Shown here: positions 44,064-54,545 of the stretch, piece by piece
Position numbering within the stretch: the first letter of the stretch is position 1
Layout: each line of letters starts with the position of its first letter
Assembly (NCBI RefSeq): GCF_023074185.1
Contig: NZ_JADPKY010000158.1
Span: forward strand, 62,001-126,000
Reading direction: 5' to 3'
Source of the DNA: Bradyrhizobium sp. 132
GTDB taxonomy: Bacteria > Pseudomonadota > Alphaproteobacteria > Rhizobiales > Xanthobacteraceae
Length of the DNA: 64,000 nucleotides
Position numbers and translations under genes: made by a program
The notes under the pieces: generated by a model
The model's input: the letters and a program-made list of their open reading frames with translations, nothing else
Databases searched by the model: none
What the model was told of the DNA's origin: nothing

Positions 44064-44861
44064 ATGTCTCCCGACCTCCACTTCATTCTCTTCCTTCTCC
44101 TGCGCATGGCGATCGCGGCGGCGTTCGTCGTGACGGCCTCCGTTATCACCGAGCGCTCGGGCCCGGTGATCGGAGCGCTGGTGGCGACCCTGCCGATCTC
44201 GGCCGGTCCCTCCTACGTCTACCTCGCGCTCGACCACGATGCCGCTTTCATCGCGCAGGGCGCGCTGTCGAGCCTGCCGGTCAATGCTGCCACGATCTTC
44301 ATGTGCCTCATTTATGTCGTGCTGTCGCAACGGCACAGTCTTCTGGTGAGTTGCGGAAGCGCTGTCGCGGTCTGGATCGTGCTGGCCTCGATCATCCGCC
44401 AGTTCGACTGGCCGCTCGCCGCCGGGCTCGTCGCCAATCTGATCGCGTTCAGCATCTGCATTCCGCTACTCGCGGGCTATCGCCATGTGAAAATGCCGCT
44501 GGTGACGCGCCGCTGGTATGACGTGCCGATGCGCGCTTTGCTGGTTGCGACCCTCGTCGCCATCGTGGTCTCGACGTCGGGCTGGGTCGGCCCCAGGATC
44601 AGCGGCATCATCGCGCTGTACCCGGTCGTGTTCTCCAGCATCATGGTGATCCTGCATCCGCGCATCGGGGGGCCGCCGACCGCCGCCGTGCTCGCCAATT
44701 CCGCCTGGGGCTTGCTCGGATTCGGCATGGCGATCGCCGTGCTGCACGTCGGCGCCGCCAATTTCGGCTCCGCGATCGGCCTCAGCATGGGGCTCGCCAC
44801 CTGCGTCGTTTGGAATCTGACGCTGTGGTGGACCGGGCGAAGGAAGCGATTGGCGCACTAG
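44064..44861 (+). CDS. Integral membrane protein of unknown function
   Basis: 265 aa, almost entirely hydrophobic, with about eight helices and short loops; PVIGALVATLPISAGPSYVYLALDHD near residues 34-60 and SGIIALYPVVFSSIMVILHPRIGGPPTAAVLANS in the second half look like an internal duplication of a four-helix unit. I recognise no named family. ATG 44064 has only a purine-rich GAAAAAA upstream. A small-molecule transporter is a reasonable guess from topology alone. Confidence 0.8.
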   Translation: MSPDLHFILFLLLRMAIAAAFVVTASVITERSGPVIGALVATLPISAGPSYVYLALDHDAAFIAQGALSSLPVNAATIFMCLIYVVLSQRHSLLVSCGSAVAVWIVLASIIRQFDWPLAAGLVANLIAFSICIPLLAGYRHVKMPLVTRRWYDVPMRALLVATLVAIVVSTSGWVGPRISGIIALYPVVFSSIMVILHPRIGGPPTAAVLANSAWGLLGFGMAIAVLHVGAANFGSAIGLSMGLATCVVWNLTLWWTGRRKRLAH

Positions 44862-44864
44862 CCT

Positions 44865-44950
44865 CGTCATTGCGAGGAGCGAAGCGACGAAGCAATCCAG
44901 ACTGCCGCCACAGAGGGATGCTGGATTGCTCCGCTCCGCTCGCAATGAAG
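44865..44950. repeat. REP-like repeat CGTCATTGCGAG...CTCGCAATGA
   Basis: It is bounded by CGTCATTGCGAG (44865-44876) and CTCGCAATGA (44939-44948), with inner AGCAATCCAG (44891-44900) and CTGGATTGCT (44921-44930) arms. This is a very widespread Bradyrhizobium-type intergenic element, here between convergent genes. Confidence 0.85.
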
Positions 44951-44969
44951 GTTGCGGAAGGACCGTTCG

Positions 44970-47705
44970 CTACTTCGGCAGTTTCGCTTTCAACGCATAC
45001 AGCGCATCGAGCGCTTCGCGCGGCGACATCTCGTCCGGGTGCAGGGCCTTCACGGCCTCCATCAGCAGGTCGGCTTCGCTCGGCGGCGCAGCTTCCGCCG
45101 CGGCGCGCGAGGGCACCGCGAACAGCGGCAAATCGTCGGCGAGCGCGCGCGCGGTCTGGCCGCGGTCCTGGGCTTCCAGCTTTGCGAGTACCGATTTCGC
45201 GCGCGTGATCACGGCGGGCGGCAGGCCAGCCAGCTTCGCCACCTGGATGCCGTAGGAGCGATCGGCCGAGCCCGGCAGCACCTCGTGCAGGAACACGACA
45301 TTGCCCTGCCACTCCTTCACGCGCACGGTGGCGTTGAACATGCGCGGCAGTCTTGCCGATAGCGCGGTCAGCTCGTGATAATGCGTGGCGAACAGCGTGC
45401 GGCAGCGGTTGCTCTCGTGCAGATGCTCGATCGCGGCCCAGGCGATCGAGAGACCGTCGAAGGTCGCTGTACCGCGGCCGATCTCGTCGAGGATCACGAG
45501 CGCGCGCTCGCCGGCCTGGTTCAGGATCGCAGCGGTCTCGACCATCTCCACCATGAAGGTGGAACGGCCGCGGGCGAGATCGTCGGCGGCGCCGACGCGG
45601 GAGAACAGGCGGTCGATAATGCCGATCCGCGCGCGCGTCGCCGGCACGAAACTTCCGATTTGAGCAAGAAGAGCAATCAACGCGTTCTGGCGCAGGAAGG
45701 TCGACTTGCCGGCCATGTTGGGACCGGTGAGCAACCAGAGCTGGCCGGACTTTTGCGCAGGTCCCGGCGACAGGTCGCAGGCATTTGCGATGAACGGCTC
45801 GCCATTACGCTTTAGGGCCTGCTCGACCACGGGGTGACGGCCGGCCTCGATCGCAAAGCCGAGAGACGAGTCCACCTCGGGCCGCACATAGTTCTCGTCG
45901 ATCGCCAGCTTGGCCAGCGACGTCGCGACGTCGAGCAGCGCAAAGGCGTGAGCGGCGGCACGCAGATCCTCGCTGATGTCGAGCGCCTTGGCGCAGAGCT
46001 GTTCGAAAATCTCGAGCTCGAGGCCGAGCGCACGATCGCCGGCATTGGCGATCTTGGCTTCGATCTCCCCCAATTCAGAGGTGGTGAAGCGCACCTGGCC
46101 CGCCAGTGTCTGGCGGTGGATGAAGGTCGCGTTCAGCGGCGGCGACATCAGCTTGTCGCCGTGCTGCGCGGTCACCTCGACGAAATAGCCGAGCACATTG
46201 TTGTGCCGGATCTTCAGGCCCTTGACGCCCGTGCTGTCGGCGTAGCGCGCCTGCATCGAAGCCACCACCAGGCGCGAGGCGTCGCGCAGGTTTCGTGTTT
46301 CGTCCAGCGCAGGCTCGTAGCCCTGGCGAACGAAGCCGCCGTCGCGCTTGATCAGCGGCAGTTGATCGTCGAGCGCCTTGGCGAATTCCGTCGCGAGCTC
46401 GCGCGATGGCCTTTGCAGCGCCGCCATCACCGCGGCGATCTCCGGCGGCGGCTGATCGAGCTCGCCGAGCCGCGTCAGCACCTGGTCGGCGGCGATGATG
46501 CCGTCGCGCAGGCCGGCGAGATCGCGCGGGCCGCCGCGGCCAACCGACAGACGGGCCAGCGCCCGCGACATGTCGGGCGCACCGCGCAGAATGCTGCGGA
46601 TGTCCTCGCGCGCGGCAGAGTCGGCAACGAAGCTGCCGACCGCATCGAGCCGCCGCGCGATCGCCGTTGCATCGGTCAGCGGCGCGGCCAGCCGCTGCGC
46701 CAACAGTCGCGACCCCGCCGAGGTCACCGTGCAGTCGATCGCATCGAGCAGTGAGCCGCGGCGTTCGCCCGCCAGCGTCCGCGTCAGTTCGAGATTGGCG
46801 CGCGTCGCCGGATCGATCGCCATCGTCGCGCCCGAGGCCTCGCGCGCGGGCGGCGACAGCGGGGGGTGCTTGCCGACCTGGGTGCGGTCGACATAGGTGA
46901 CGGCCGCGGCCGCGGCGGTGGCTTCGAGACGCGAGAGCTGCGCCAGTCCGTCCATGGTCGCGACGGCAAAATAGTCGCACAGCCGTTTCTCGGCCGTGGC
47001 GCCGTCGAAGACGTCACGGGTCAGCGGTGTCACCGCCGGCAGCTCGCGCAGGGTCTGTCCGAGCTCGCTATCGTTGTAGAGCGCGTCGGTGACGATCACC
47101 TCGTTCGGATTGATGCGCGCCAGCGTCGCGGTGAGCTCTCCGCCCGAACACTCCGTCACCATGAATTCGGCGGTCGAGATATCGATCCAGGCGAGGCCAA
47201 AGCGGTCACCGCCCGCCGATGAGCGGGCGCGCGCGAGCGCCATCAGATAGTTGTTGGCGCGTGCGTCGAGCAGCGTGTCCTCGGTCAGCGTGCCCGGCGT
47301 GACCAGGCGCACCACGCCGCGGCGCACGACGCTCTTGTTGCCGCGCGCCTTGGCGGCGGCGGGATCCTCGGTCTGTTCGCACACCGCCACCCGGTGCCCC
47401 GCGATGATCAGCCGGTGCAGATAATCCTCGGAGCGCTCGACCGGCACGCCGCACATCGGGATATCGGCGCCCTGATGCTTGCCGCGCTTGGTCAGCACGA
47501 TGCCGAGTGTCCTGGAGGCGATCTCGGCGTCCTCGAAGAACAGCTCGTAAAAGTCGCCCATCCGGTAGAACAGCAGCAAGCCCTGATGGGCCGCCTTGAT
47601 TTCAAGGTACTGTTCCATCATCGGCGTGACGCGCGCGGCAGCTTCCGCCTGCGGCGCGGGCGCTTCGTCGGGGGGCGGTACAGGGATCGGTTGTTGCATT
47701 GTCAT
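44970..47705 (-). CDS. mutS: DNA mismatch repair protein MutS
   Basis: 911 aa mismatch-recognition ATPase. The N-terminal mismatch domain has the Phe-x-Glu motif in LLLFYRMGDFYELFFEDA; the ATPase has Walker A GPNMAGKST near residue 660, SRVGAADDLARGRSTFMVEM, Walker B LVILDEIGRGTATFDG and the FATHYHELTAL segment. A Pro/Ala-rich N-terminal extension precedes the core. ATG 47705 and ATG 47699 are equivalent choices. It is divergent from pcaF across 216 bp; that gap has a TCAATTGA palindrome near 47836 and nothing else recognised. Confidence 0.97.
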   Translation of the reverse strand: MTMQQPIPVPPPDEAPAPQAEAAARVTPMMEQYLEIKAAHQGLLLFYRMGDFYELFFEDAEIASRTLGIVLTKRGKHQGADIPMCGVPVERSEDYLHRLIIAGHRVAVCEQTEDPAAAKARGNKSVVRRGVVRLVTPGTLTEDTLLDARANNYLMALARARSSAGGDRFGLAWIDISTAEFMVTECSGGELTATLARINPNEVIVTDALYNDSELGQTLRELPAVTPLTRDVFDGATAEKRLCDYFAVATMDGLAQLSRLEATAAAAAVTYVDRTQVGKHPPLSPPAREASGATMAIDPATRANLELTRTLAGERRGSLLDAIDCTVTSAGSRLLAQRLAAPLTDATAIARRLDAVGSFVADSAAREDIRSILRGAPDMSRALARLSVGRGGPRDLAGLRDGIIAADQVLTRLGELDQPPPEIAAVMAALQRPSRELATEFAKALDDQLPLIKRDGGFVRQGYEPALDETRNLRDASRLVVASMQARYADSTGVKGLKIRHNNVLGYFVEVTAQHGDKLMSPPLNATFIHRQTLAGQVRFTTSELGEIEAKIANAGDRALGLELEIFEQLCAKALDISEDLRAAAHAFALLDVATSLAKLAIDENYVRPEVDSSLGFAIEAGRHPVVEQALKRNGEPFIANACDLSPGPAQKSGQLWLLTGPNMAGKSTFLRQNALIALLAQIGSFVPATRARIGIIDRLFSRVGAADDLARGRSTFMVEMVETAAILNQAGERALVILDEIGRGTATFDGLSIAWAAIEHLHESNRCRTLFATHYHELTALSARLPRMFNATVRVKEWQGNVVFLHEVLPGSADRSYGIQVAKLAGLPPAVITRAKSVLAKLEAQDRGQTARALADDLPLFAVPSRAAAEAAPPSEADLLMEAVKALHPDEMSPREALDALYALKAKLPK

Positions 47706-47921
47706 GGGCGGCGCAACCTACAAAATTTCGCCCCGCGCTCCTATCGCTTTGGCCCGGGCGGGGAGGTTTTCCACGTTGTCCGCACCGCGGCATGCGCTGC
47801 TGGCGTGCGCACCCCTCGGAACACGCGCGTATCAGTCAATTGACCTGCCGCGGGCGCCCTCCTAAAACTCCGGCGACATTGAAGAATTTAGGCCCGATCG
47901 CGGCATTCAGGGAGAACAACG

Positions 47922-49130
<1,209 letters not shown>

Positions 49131-49138
49131 GCTCTCTT

Positions 49139-49164
49139 CACTCTCCTCGCTTGCGGGGAGAGTG
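49139..49164 (+). terminator. Hairpin with short T-run after pcaF
   Basis: CACTCTCC and GGAGAGTG (49139-49146, 49157-49164) with CGC/GCG inside form a strong stem, followed by GTTTTA. It starts 8 bases past the pcaF stop. It also belongs to the interspersed CTCTCC/GGAGAG repeat family, so termination may be incidental. Confidence 0.5.
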
Positions 49165-49183
49165 GTTTTAGGGATCCGCTTCC

Positions 49184-50077
49184 ATGATCATTGCGGGCGA
49201 GCAGGACGTCACGGCCGCGGCCCTGGCGGTGATGGAGCGGACGTCCGATCCGCGGCTGCGCCAGATCATGGTCTCCCTGGTCAAGCATTTGCACGGCTTC
49301 GTCCGCGACGTTCGTCTGACCGAGAAGGAATTCCGCGACGCCACGGCTGTTATCGCCGAGCTCGGCAAGCTCTCGACCGACACGCATAATGAGGTCGTGC
49401 TGATGGCGGGCTCGCTCGGCGTCTCGCCGCTGGTGTGCCTGCTGAACAATGGCGATCAGGGCAATACGGAGACCGACCAGTCGCTGCTCGGACCGTTCTG
49501 GCGGTTGAACTCGCCTCGGATGGAGAATGGCGGGTCGATCGTCCGCTCCGAGACGCCGGGCGCGCCGCTGTTCGTCAACGGCCGCGTCGTGGACAAGGAC
49601 GGCCGTCCCGTCGCCGGCGCCGAGGTCGACGTCTGGCACGCGTCGCCCGTTGGGCTCTATGAAAACCAGGACCCCGAGCAGGCCGACATGAATTTGCGGG
49701 GCAAGTTTACGACCGACCAGGACGGAGGCTTCTCTTTCCGCTCCGTGATGATGGTCGGCTATCCCATTCCGACCGATGGCGTGGTCGGCCGTCTCCTGGA
49801 GGCGCAGAGCCGGCATCCCTATCGTCCCGCGCACCTGCATGCCCTGGTCTTCAAGCCCGGCTTCAAGGTGCTGATCTCGCAGGTCTACGATCCCGCCGAT
49901 CCGCATATCGACAGCGACGTGCAGTTCGGCGTGACGAAGGCGCTGATAGGCAAGTTCCTGCGTCATGACGCGCCACACCCGACAGAGCGCGATGTCGCGA
50001 CGCCCTGGTATTCGCTCGATCATGTCTACCGGCTCAAAGCCGGCGAGGCCGTGCTGCCGCGTCCGCCGATCAAATAG
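49184..50077 (+). CDS. Intradiol ring-cleavage dioxygenase (hydroxyquinol/catechol 1,2-dioxygenase type)
   Basis: 297 aa non-heme Fe(III) dioxygenase. The N-terminal helical dimerisation domain (residues ~15-95) marks the catechol/hydroxyquinol branch. The iron ligands are Tyr159 (HASPVGLYENQ), Tyr193 (GYPIPTDG), His217 and His219 (RPAHLHALVFKPG). NNGDQGNTETDQSLLGPFWR fits hydroxyquinol 1,2-dioxygenase best. ATG 49184 has a weak ribosome site. It lies between pcaF and pcaHG, so it probably feeds the same lower pathway via maleylacetate or cis,cis-muconate. Confidence 0.9.
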   Translation: MIIAGEQDVTAAALAVMERTSDPRLRQIMVSLVKHLHGFVRDVRLTEKEFRDATAVIAELGKLSTDTHNEVVLMAGSLGVSPLVCLLNNGDQGNTETDQSLLGPFWRLNSPRMENGGSIVRSETPGAPLFVNGRVVDKDGRPVAGAEVDVWHASPVGLYENQDPEQADMNLRGKFTTDQDGGFSFRSVMMVGYPIPTDGVVGRLLEAQSRHPYRPAHLHALVFKPGFKVLISQVYDPADPHIDSDVQFGVTKALIGKFLRHDAPHPTERDVATPWYSLDHVYRLKAGEAVLPRPPIK

Positions 50078-50172
50078 GGCTCAAAGCCGCTTCCCCCAAT
50101 TAGTTATATCCTATAATGATTGGCGGAAGCGTTGACCGGTCGGACCGAACAGGGCCGGGGAGGAGTTCGCCA

Positions 50173-50874
50173 ATGACATTCATCTATCCCGTCGACAGCA
50201 ACCAGGCGCATCCGCTGCCGCTATCGCCCGAATACAAGAGCTCGATCAAGCGCGCGCCGAACAAGCCCTTGATCCCGATGCGCCATACGTTGTCGGAGCT
50301 GACCGGCCCGGTCTACGGCCATGAGACTGTGCGCGAGGGAGACAGCGACCTCACCACCCAGCACACCGGCGAGCCGCTCGGAGAGCGCATCATCGTGCAC
50401 GGCCATGTGCGCGACGAGGACGGCCGCGGCGTTCCGAACTCACTGGTCGAGATATGGCAGGCCAATTCCTGCGGCCGCTACGTTCACGTCCGCGACCAGC
50501 ATCCGGCCCCGCTCGATCCGAATTTTACGGGCGCCGGCCGCACCGTGAGCGATGCCTCTGGTCATTATCGTTTTGTCACGATCAAGCCTGGCGCGTATCC
50601 CTGGGGCAACCACCACAACGCCTGGCGTCCCGCGCACATCCATCTCTCGGTGTTCGGCCATTCTTTCGTCACGCGTCTGGTGACGCAGATGTACTTCCCG
50701 GCCGATCCGCTGTTCCCGTTCGATCCGATCTTCAATTCGGTGCCGGACGAGAAGGCGCGGGCGCGGATGGTGTCGTCGTTCGACTTAGAGAATACCCAGC
50801 CCGAATGGGCGCTGTGCTACCGCTTTGACATCGTGCTGCGCGGCAAGAACGCCACGCCTATGGAGAACCATTAA
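50173..50874 (+). CDS. pcaH: Protocatechuate 3,4-dioxygenase beta subunit
   Basis: 233 aa catalytic subunit. Iron ligands Tyr103 (SCGRYVH), Tyr142 (GAYPWGNHHNAW), His155 and His157 (RPAHIHLSVFG) are all present. The N-terminal LSPEYKSSIKRAPNKPLIPM and LTGPVYGH are typical. The start ATG 50173 follows GGGGAGGAG; ATG 50116 is in frame but unsupported. It opens the ring of protocatechuate to 3-carboxymuconate together with pcaG, which begins right after its stop. Confidence 0.95.
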   Translation: MTFIYPVDSNQAHPLPLSPEYKSSIKRAPNKPLIPMRHTLSELTGPVYGHETVREGDSDLTTQHTGEPLGERIIVHGHVRDEDGRGVPNSLVEIWQANSCGRYVHVRDQHPAPLDPNFTGAGRTVSDASGHYRFVTIKPGAYPWGNHHNAWRPAHIHLSVFGHSFVTRLVTQMYFPADPLFPFDPIFNSVPDEKARARMVSSFDLENTQPEWALCYRFDIVLRGKNATPMENH

Positions 50875-51465
50875 GTGCAGGATAATGGGATCACGCCATC
50901 GCAGACGGTCGGCCCGTTCTTCAAATATGGCCTGACGCCGAACGGCGACTACGCCTGGAATGATGCGTTCACGAACTCGACGCTGACTCCCGACGTCACC
51001 GGCGATCGCGTCCGCATCGAGGGCCGTGTGTTCGACGGCGACGGAGTCGTTGTGCCTGATGCCATGCTGGAGATCTGGCAGGCCGATGCGCAGGGGCGCT
51101 TTGCCGATCCGCAGGACAAGCGCGCGCTGCCAAATGCGAGCTTCCGCGGCTTTGCCCGCTGCGGCACCGACAAGGATGGCAACTACGCCTTCGAAACCAT
51201 CAAGCCAGGCGCGGTGCCCGATCCCGACGGCAAGCCGCAGGCGCCGCATATCCTGCTTGCGGTGTTTGGCCGCGGCATGCTGCGGCATCTCTATACCCGC
51301 ATCTATTTCGGCGACGAGGCCGGCAACGCCGCCGACCCTGTGCTGGCGCTGGTGCCGGCCGACCGCCGCGCCACGTTGACCGCCGTACGCGAGGCCGGCA
51401 AGGCAGTGTACCGGCTCGACCTGCGATTGCAGGGCGACAACGAAACGGTGTTTTTCGACGTGTGA
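50875..51465 (+). CDS. pcaG: Protocatechuate 3,4-dioxygenase alpha subunit
   Basis: 196 aa partner of PcaH; it has the family fold (TPSQTVGPFFKYGL, AMLEIWQADAQGRF, HILLAVFGRGMLRHLYTRIYF) but, as expected for the alpha subunit, not the full iron ligand set. It starts with GTG directly after the pcaH TAA, with no intervening base, so translation is coupled. The distal pca genes (B, C, D, I, J) and pcaQ are not in this window. Confidence 0.95.
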   Translation: MQDNGITPSQTVGPFFKYGLTPNGDYAWNDAFTNSTLTPDVTGDRVRIEGRVFDGDGVVVPDAMLEIWQADAQGRFADPQDKRALPNASFRGFARCGTDKDGNYAFETIKPGAVPDPDGKPQAPHILLAVFGRGMLRHLYTRIYFGDEAGNAADPVLALVPADRRATLTAVREAGKAVYRLDLRLQGDNETVFFDV

Positions 51466-51474
51466 CTGAGGTGG

Positions 51475-51508
51475 CGTCCCGGATCTGCGCTTGCGCCTGT
51501 CCGGGACG
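51475..51508. repeat. Stem CGTCCCGG...CCGGGACG after pcaG
   Basis: Eight-base arms at 51475-51482 and 51501-51508 enclose ATCTGCGCTTGCGCCTGT. It starts ten bases past the pcaG stop and resembles the stem at 60722-60773. The rest of the 209-bp gap before the chemoreceptor has no recognised element. Confidence 0.65.
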
Positions 51509-51674
51509 ATGGCGGAGGACCGGGCCCAACTTTCGCTGCCCGAAACCGCTCGCCGACGCCGTTTTTCCGTAGTTCTCCGGAGTCCGCGCGATGCAAATTC
51601 CGCGCGAAGCAATCCCGTGTTTACCGTAATCCTCTAGGATCCGTTGGATTTGGCGCGGCCCATCGGATTGTTTC

Positions 51675-53366
51675 ATGAAAATTCGCCTTTCGCTTTCTTC
51701 CGCAATCATTGCTTTCGGCATCGTCCTCGCCATCGGCTTTACCGCCGTGGTCTCCACCAGCCTCTACGCCCTGCACGAGCTCAAGGTCGGCGGCCCGCTC
51801 TATACCGACATCAAGCTCGGCAATGACCTCATCGCGGACATCCTGCCCCCGCCGGAATATGTGATCGAGGCCTATCTCGAGGCCACCCTCGCCATGCGCG
51901 AGTCGGACCAACTGGCGGCGCACGGCGACCGCCTGGTCCAGCTCCGCAAGGATTACGACGAGCGCAAGGCTTTCTGGGTTACCTCCAGCCTCTCGGCCGA
52001 CCTGAAGACCGCGCTGGTGTCGAAATCCGACGCCGAAGTGCAGAAGTTCTGGAAGCTGTTGTCCGACCAGCTCCTGCCGGCCCTCAAGGCCAAGGACACG
52101 GCCGCCTCCGAGCGCGCCTACGCGCAGCTCAAGGATGCCTACACCGCACATCGCGCCGTCATCGACAGCATTGTCGAGAGCGCCAACAAGCAGAATGCCG
52201 ACATGGAGAAGCTGGCCGCGGACCGCGACAGCTCCATGCTTTATATCTTCATGGGCGTTTCCGCCGCCGTTCTGGCATTCATTGCCGCGGGCCTGCTCGG
52301 CGTCGCGCTCGGCGTGGTGCGCCCGATCGTGCGCATGACAGGCACGATGCAAAAGCTCGCGACCGGCGATCTCGCCGCCGACATCCCCTTCGCACACCGT
52401 CAGGACGAGGTCGGGTCGATGGCGGGCGCCCTGCTGGTGTTCAAGCAGGCGGCAGTCGACAATGCCCGGCTGCGCGAAGAACAGCTGCAGCAGGAGCAGG
52501 AGGCGGCGCTGGCCAAGCGTGGTGCCCTGCAACAGATGGCCGATACGGTTGAGCGGGAAACCGGCCGCTCGGTCGATACCGCAAGCGCTGCGACCCAAGG
52601 CGTGGAACGGGCGGCCTCCAGCCTGTCCGAGATCGCGCGGTCGTTGTCCACGGAGTCGCAGGCGGTTGCCTCGGCGTCCACCCAGGCCCTGAGCAGCTCG
52701 CAAACCGTTTCAGCCGCGGCGGAAGAACTGAGTGCTTCGATCCGTGAGATCGCGACCCAGGTCGCGCGGACCAGCACGGTCACAAAATCGGCGGTCGCCG
52801 GTCGTGAACAGGCGCGTTCGACCATCCAGGCGTTGGCCGGTTCGGTCAAGAAAATCGCCGAGGTCTCCGATCTCATCGGCGGCATCGCCGGTCAGACCAA
52901 CCTTCTGGCACTCAACGCCACGATCGAGGCCGCGCGTGCCGGCGAAGCCGGCCGCGGTTTCGCGGTGGTCGCCGCCGAAGTGAAATCCCTGTCCGACCAG
53001 ACCGCCAAATCCACCGAGGAGATCGCGCGGCTGATTGCCGAGATCCAGGCCTCGACGCAGGCCGCGGTCGATGCCGTCGAAACCATGGGAGGCCACATCC
53101 TCGAGATCGACGGAGTTGCCACCTCGGTTGCCGCCGCGATGGAAGAGCAGGACGCCGCGACGCGTGAGATCACGCGGTCGATCTCCGAATCGGCTTCCGC
53201 GGCGAAGGAGGTCTCGGCCAAGATCGGCGATGTCAGCCGCGACGCCGCCTCCGTGAACGAGCGCGCCGCGGAGGTCAGACAGGCGATCGCCGGCATGGCG
53301 GCCAATCTCGAACAGCTCCGGTCGGTCGTGGTCAGGACCGTGCGCGCCTCGACCGCTGCGGCTTAG
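51675..53366 (+). CDS. Methyl-accepting chemotaxis protein
   Basis: 563 aa chemoreceptor. A membrane helix at residues ~9-31 and a second at ~189-215 flank a helical periplasmic sensor of about 155 residues with a four-helix-bundle look. HAMP follows (RPIVRMTGTMQKLATGDLAADIPF), then a long coiled signalling domain with the hairpin tip IGGIAGQTNLLALNATIEAARAGEAGRGFAVVA. No CheR-tethering pentapeptide at the C-terminus. ATG 51675 has no strong ribosome site. Ligand unknown; its place after the pca genes invites a guess at aromatic acids, nothing more. Confidence 0.94.
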   Translation: MKIRLSLSSAIIAFGIVLAIGFTAVVSTSLYALHELKVGGPLYTDIKLGNDLIADILPPPEYVIEAYLEATLAMRESDQLAAHGDRLVQLRKDYDERKAFWVTSSLSADLKTALVSKSDAEVQKFWKLLSDQLLPALKAKDTAASERAYAQLKDAYTAHRAVIDSIVESANKQNADMEKLAADRDSSMLYIFMGVSAAVLAFIAAGLLGVALGVVRPIVRMTGTMQKLATGDLAADIPFAHRQDEVGSMAGALLVFKQAAVDNARLREEQLQQEQEAALAKRGALQQMADTVERETGRSVDTASAATQGVERAASSLSEIARSLSTESQAVASASTQALSSSQTVSAAAEELSASIREIATQVARTSTVTKSAVAGREQARSTIQALAGSVKKIAEVSDLIGGIAGQTNLLALNATIEAARAGEAGRGFAVVAAEVKSLSDQTAKSTEEIARLIAEIQASTQAAVDAVETMGGHILEIDGVATSVAAAMEEQDAATREITRSISESASAAKEVSAKIGDVSRDAASVNERAAEVRQAIAGMAANLEQLRSVVVRTVRASTAAA

Positions 53367-53412
53367 GCCGGCATCGGGTTGGCCGCTGGTGCGTGGGGCG
53401 TGATCGTGCAGT

Positions 53413-54504
53413 ATGACGCGGGACAGGGGCATCGTGGCTATGACACCTCCACAATTGCCGGCGGTCGTTGAGCCCGCCCGACTGACGGCAGCGCTCCGCA
53501 GGAGTGGCGTGCTGGACGCCGGCGCAGTCCGCGAGGTGAAAGTGCTGCATCAGCGCGACACCGTCGTGTCGCACATTATCCGCCTTGGCCTGCGCTATGT
53601 GGGGGAATCCGCCGGCGCCCCGCAATCGCTGATCCTGAAGACCGCGCATTCCGACTTCGCAAAGACGCTTGCAAATGGCGGCCGGCACGAAGTGGCCTTC
53701 TATACGCAGCTCGCGCCAACAGCGCCGGCGGGGCTTGTGCCGCGCTGCTTCGACGGGCATTTCGACGAGGAGAGCGAGACCTGGCATCTTCTGCTCGAAG
53801 ACCTCACCGACAGCCATGAGATTGCGACGCAATGGCCGCTGCCACCGTCGCGCGATCAGGCGATGGCGATCGTCACGACGCTCGCGCGATGGCACGCGGC
53901 CTGGTGGGACCATCCCGGTCTCGGCGAGACCGTCGGCACCTGGGCGAGCGAGGAGGACAGTGCAACCCACATGGAGACCTTCGCCGGCCATTACGATCGC
54001 TTCGCGGACCTGCTCGGCGATCGCCTCAGCGAAGAGCGCCGCATCTTCTACCGCCGCCTGATCAATCAGTCGGCCCGGCTATCCCAGCGTTATCATTTGC
54101 GACGTCATGCCAGCATCACCCACGGCGATGCCCACATCTGGAATTTCCTGCTGCCGCGCGCCGGCGTCGCCGATACCGTGCGGATATTCGACTTCGACCT
54201 GTGGAACATCAACGTGCCGACCAACGACCTCGCCTACATGATGGCGATGCAATGGTATCCGGAACGCCGTCAGACGCTCGAGCGGGCGCTGCTCAACCGT
54301 TACTACGAGACGCTGATCGCGCACGGCGTCAGCGGCTATACGCGCGGCGCGCTCGATCAGGATTACCGTTGGTCGGTGCTCTGGCACATCACCACGCCGG
54401 TCTGGCAATGGAGCATCAACATCCCGCCGGTGATCTGGTGGAACAATCTGGAGCGGGTGATGCTGGCGGTCGAGGATTTGGGGTGCGAGGAGTTTTTGGG
54501 GTAG
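53413..54504 (+). CDS. APH-fold phosphotransferase
   Basis: 363 aa protein of the aminoglycoside-phosphotransferase/choline-kinase-like superfamily. A nucleotide-binding Lys lies in SLILKTAHSD, the catalytic loop is THGDAHIWNFLL (Asp and Asn of HGDxxxxN), and the metal Asp is in IFDFDLWNINVPTNDLAYM. Family members phosphorylate small alcohols, sugars or antibiotics; the long form with GTWASEEDSATH resembles the ecdysteroid-kinase-like/DUF1679 branch. The start could be ATG 53413 or 53440. Substrate unknown. Confidence 0.88.
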   Translation: MTRDRGIVAMTPPQLPAVVEPARLTAALRRSGVLDAGAVREVKVLHQRDTVVSHIIRLGLRYVGESAGAPQSLILKTAHSDFAKTLANGGRHEVAFYTQLAPTAPAGLVPRCFDGHFDEESETWHLLLEDLTDSHEIATQWPLPPSRDQAMAIVTTLARWHAAWWDHPGLGETVGTWASEEDSATHMETFAGHYDRFADLLGDRLSEERRIFYRRLINQSARLSQRYHLRRHASITHGDAHIWNFLLPRAGVADTVRIFDFDLWNINVPTNDLAYMMAMQWYPERRQTLERALLNRYYETLIAHGVSGYTRGALDQDYRWSVLWHITTPVWQWSINIPPVIWWNNLERVMLAVEDLGCEEFLG

Positions 54505-54545
54505 TTGGCGCTGCACGCTCGCCGTCGTCCAAGTTGTGACGCACC

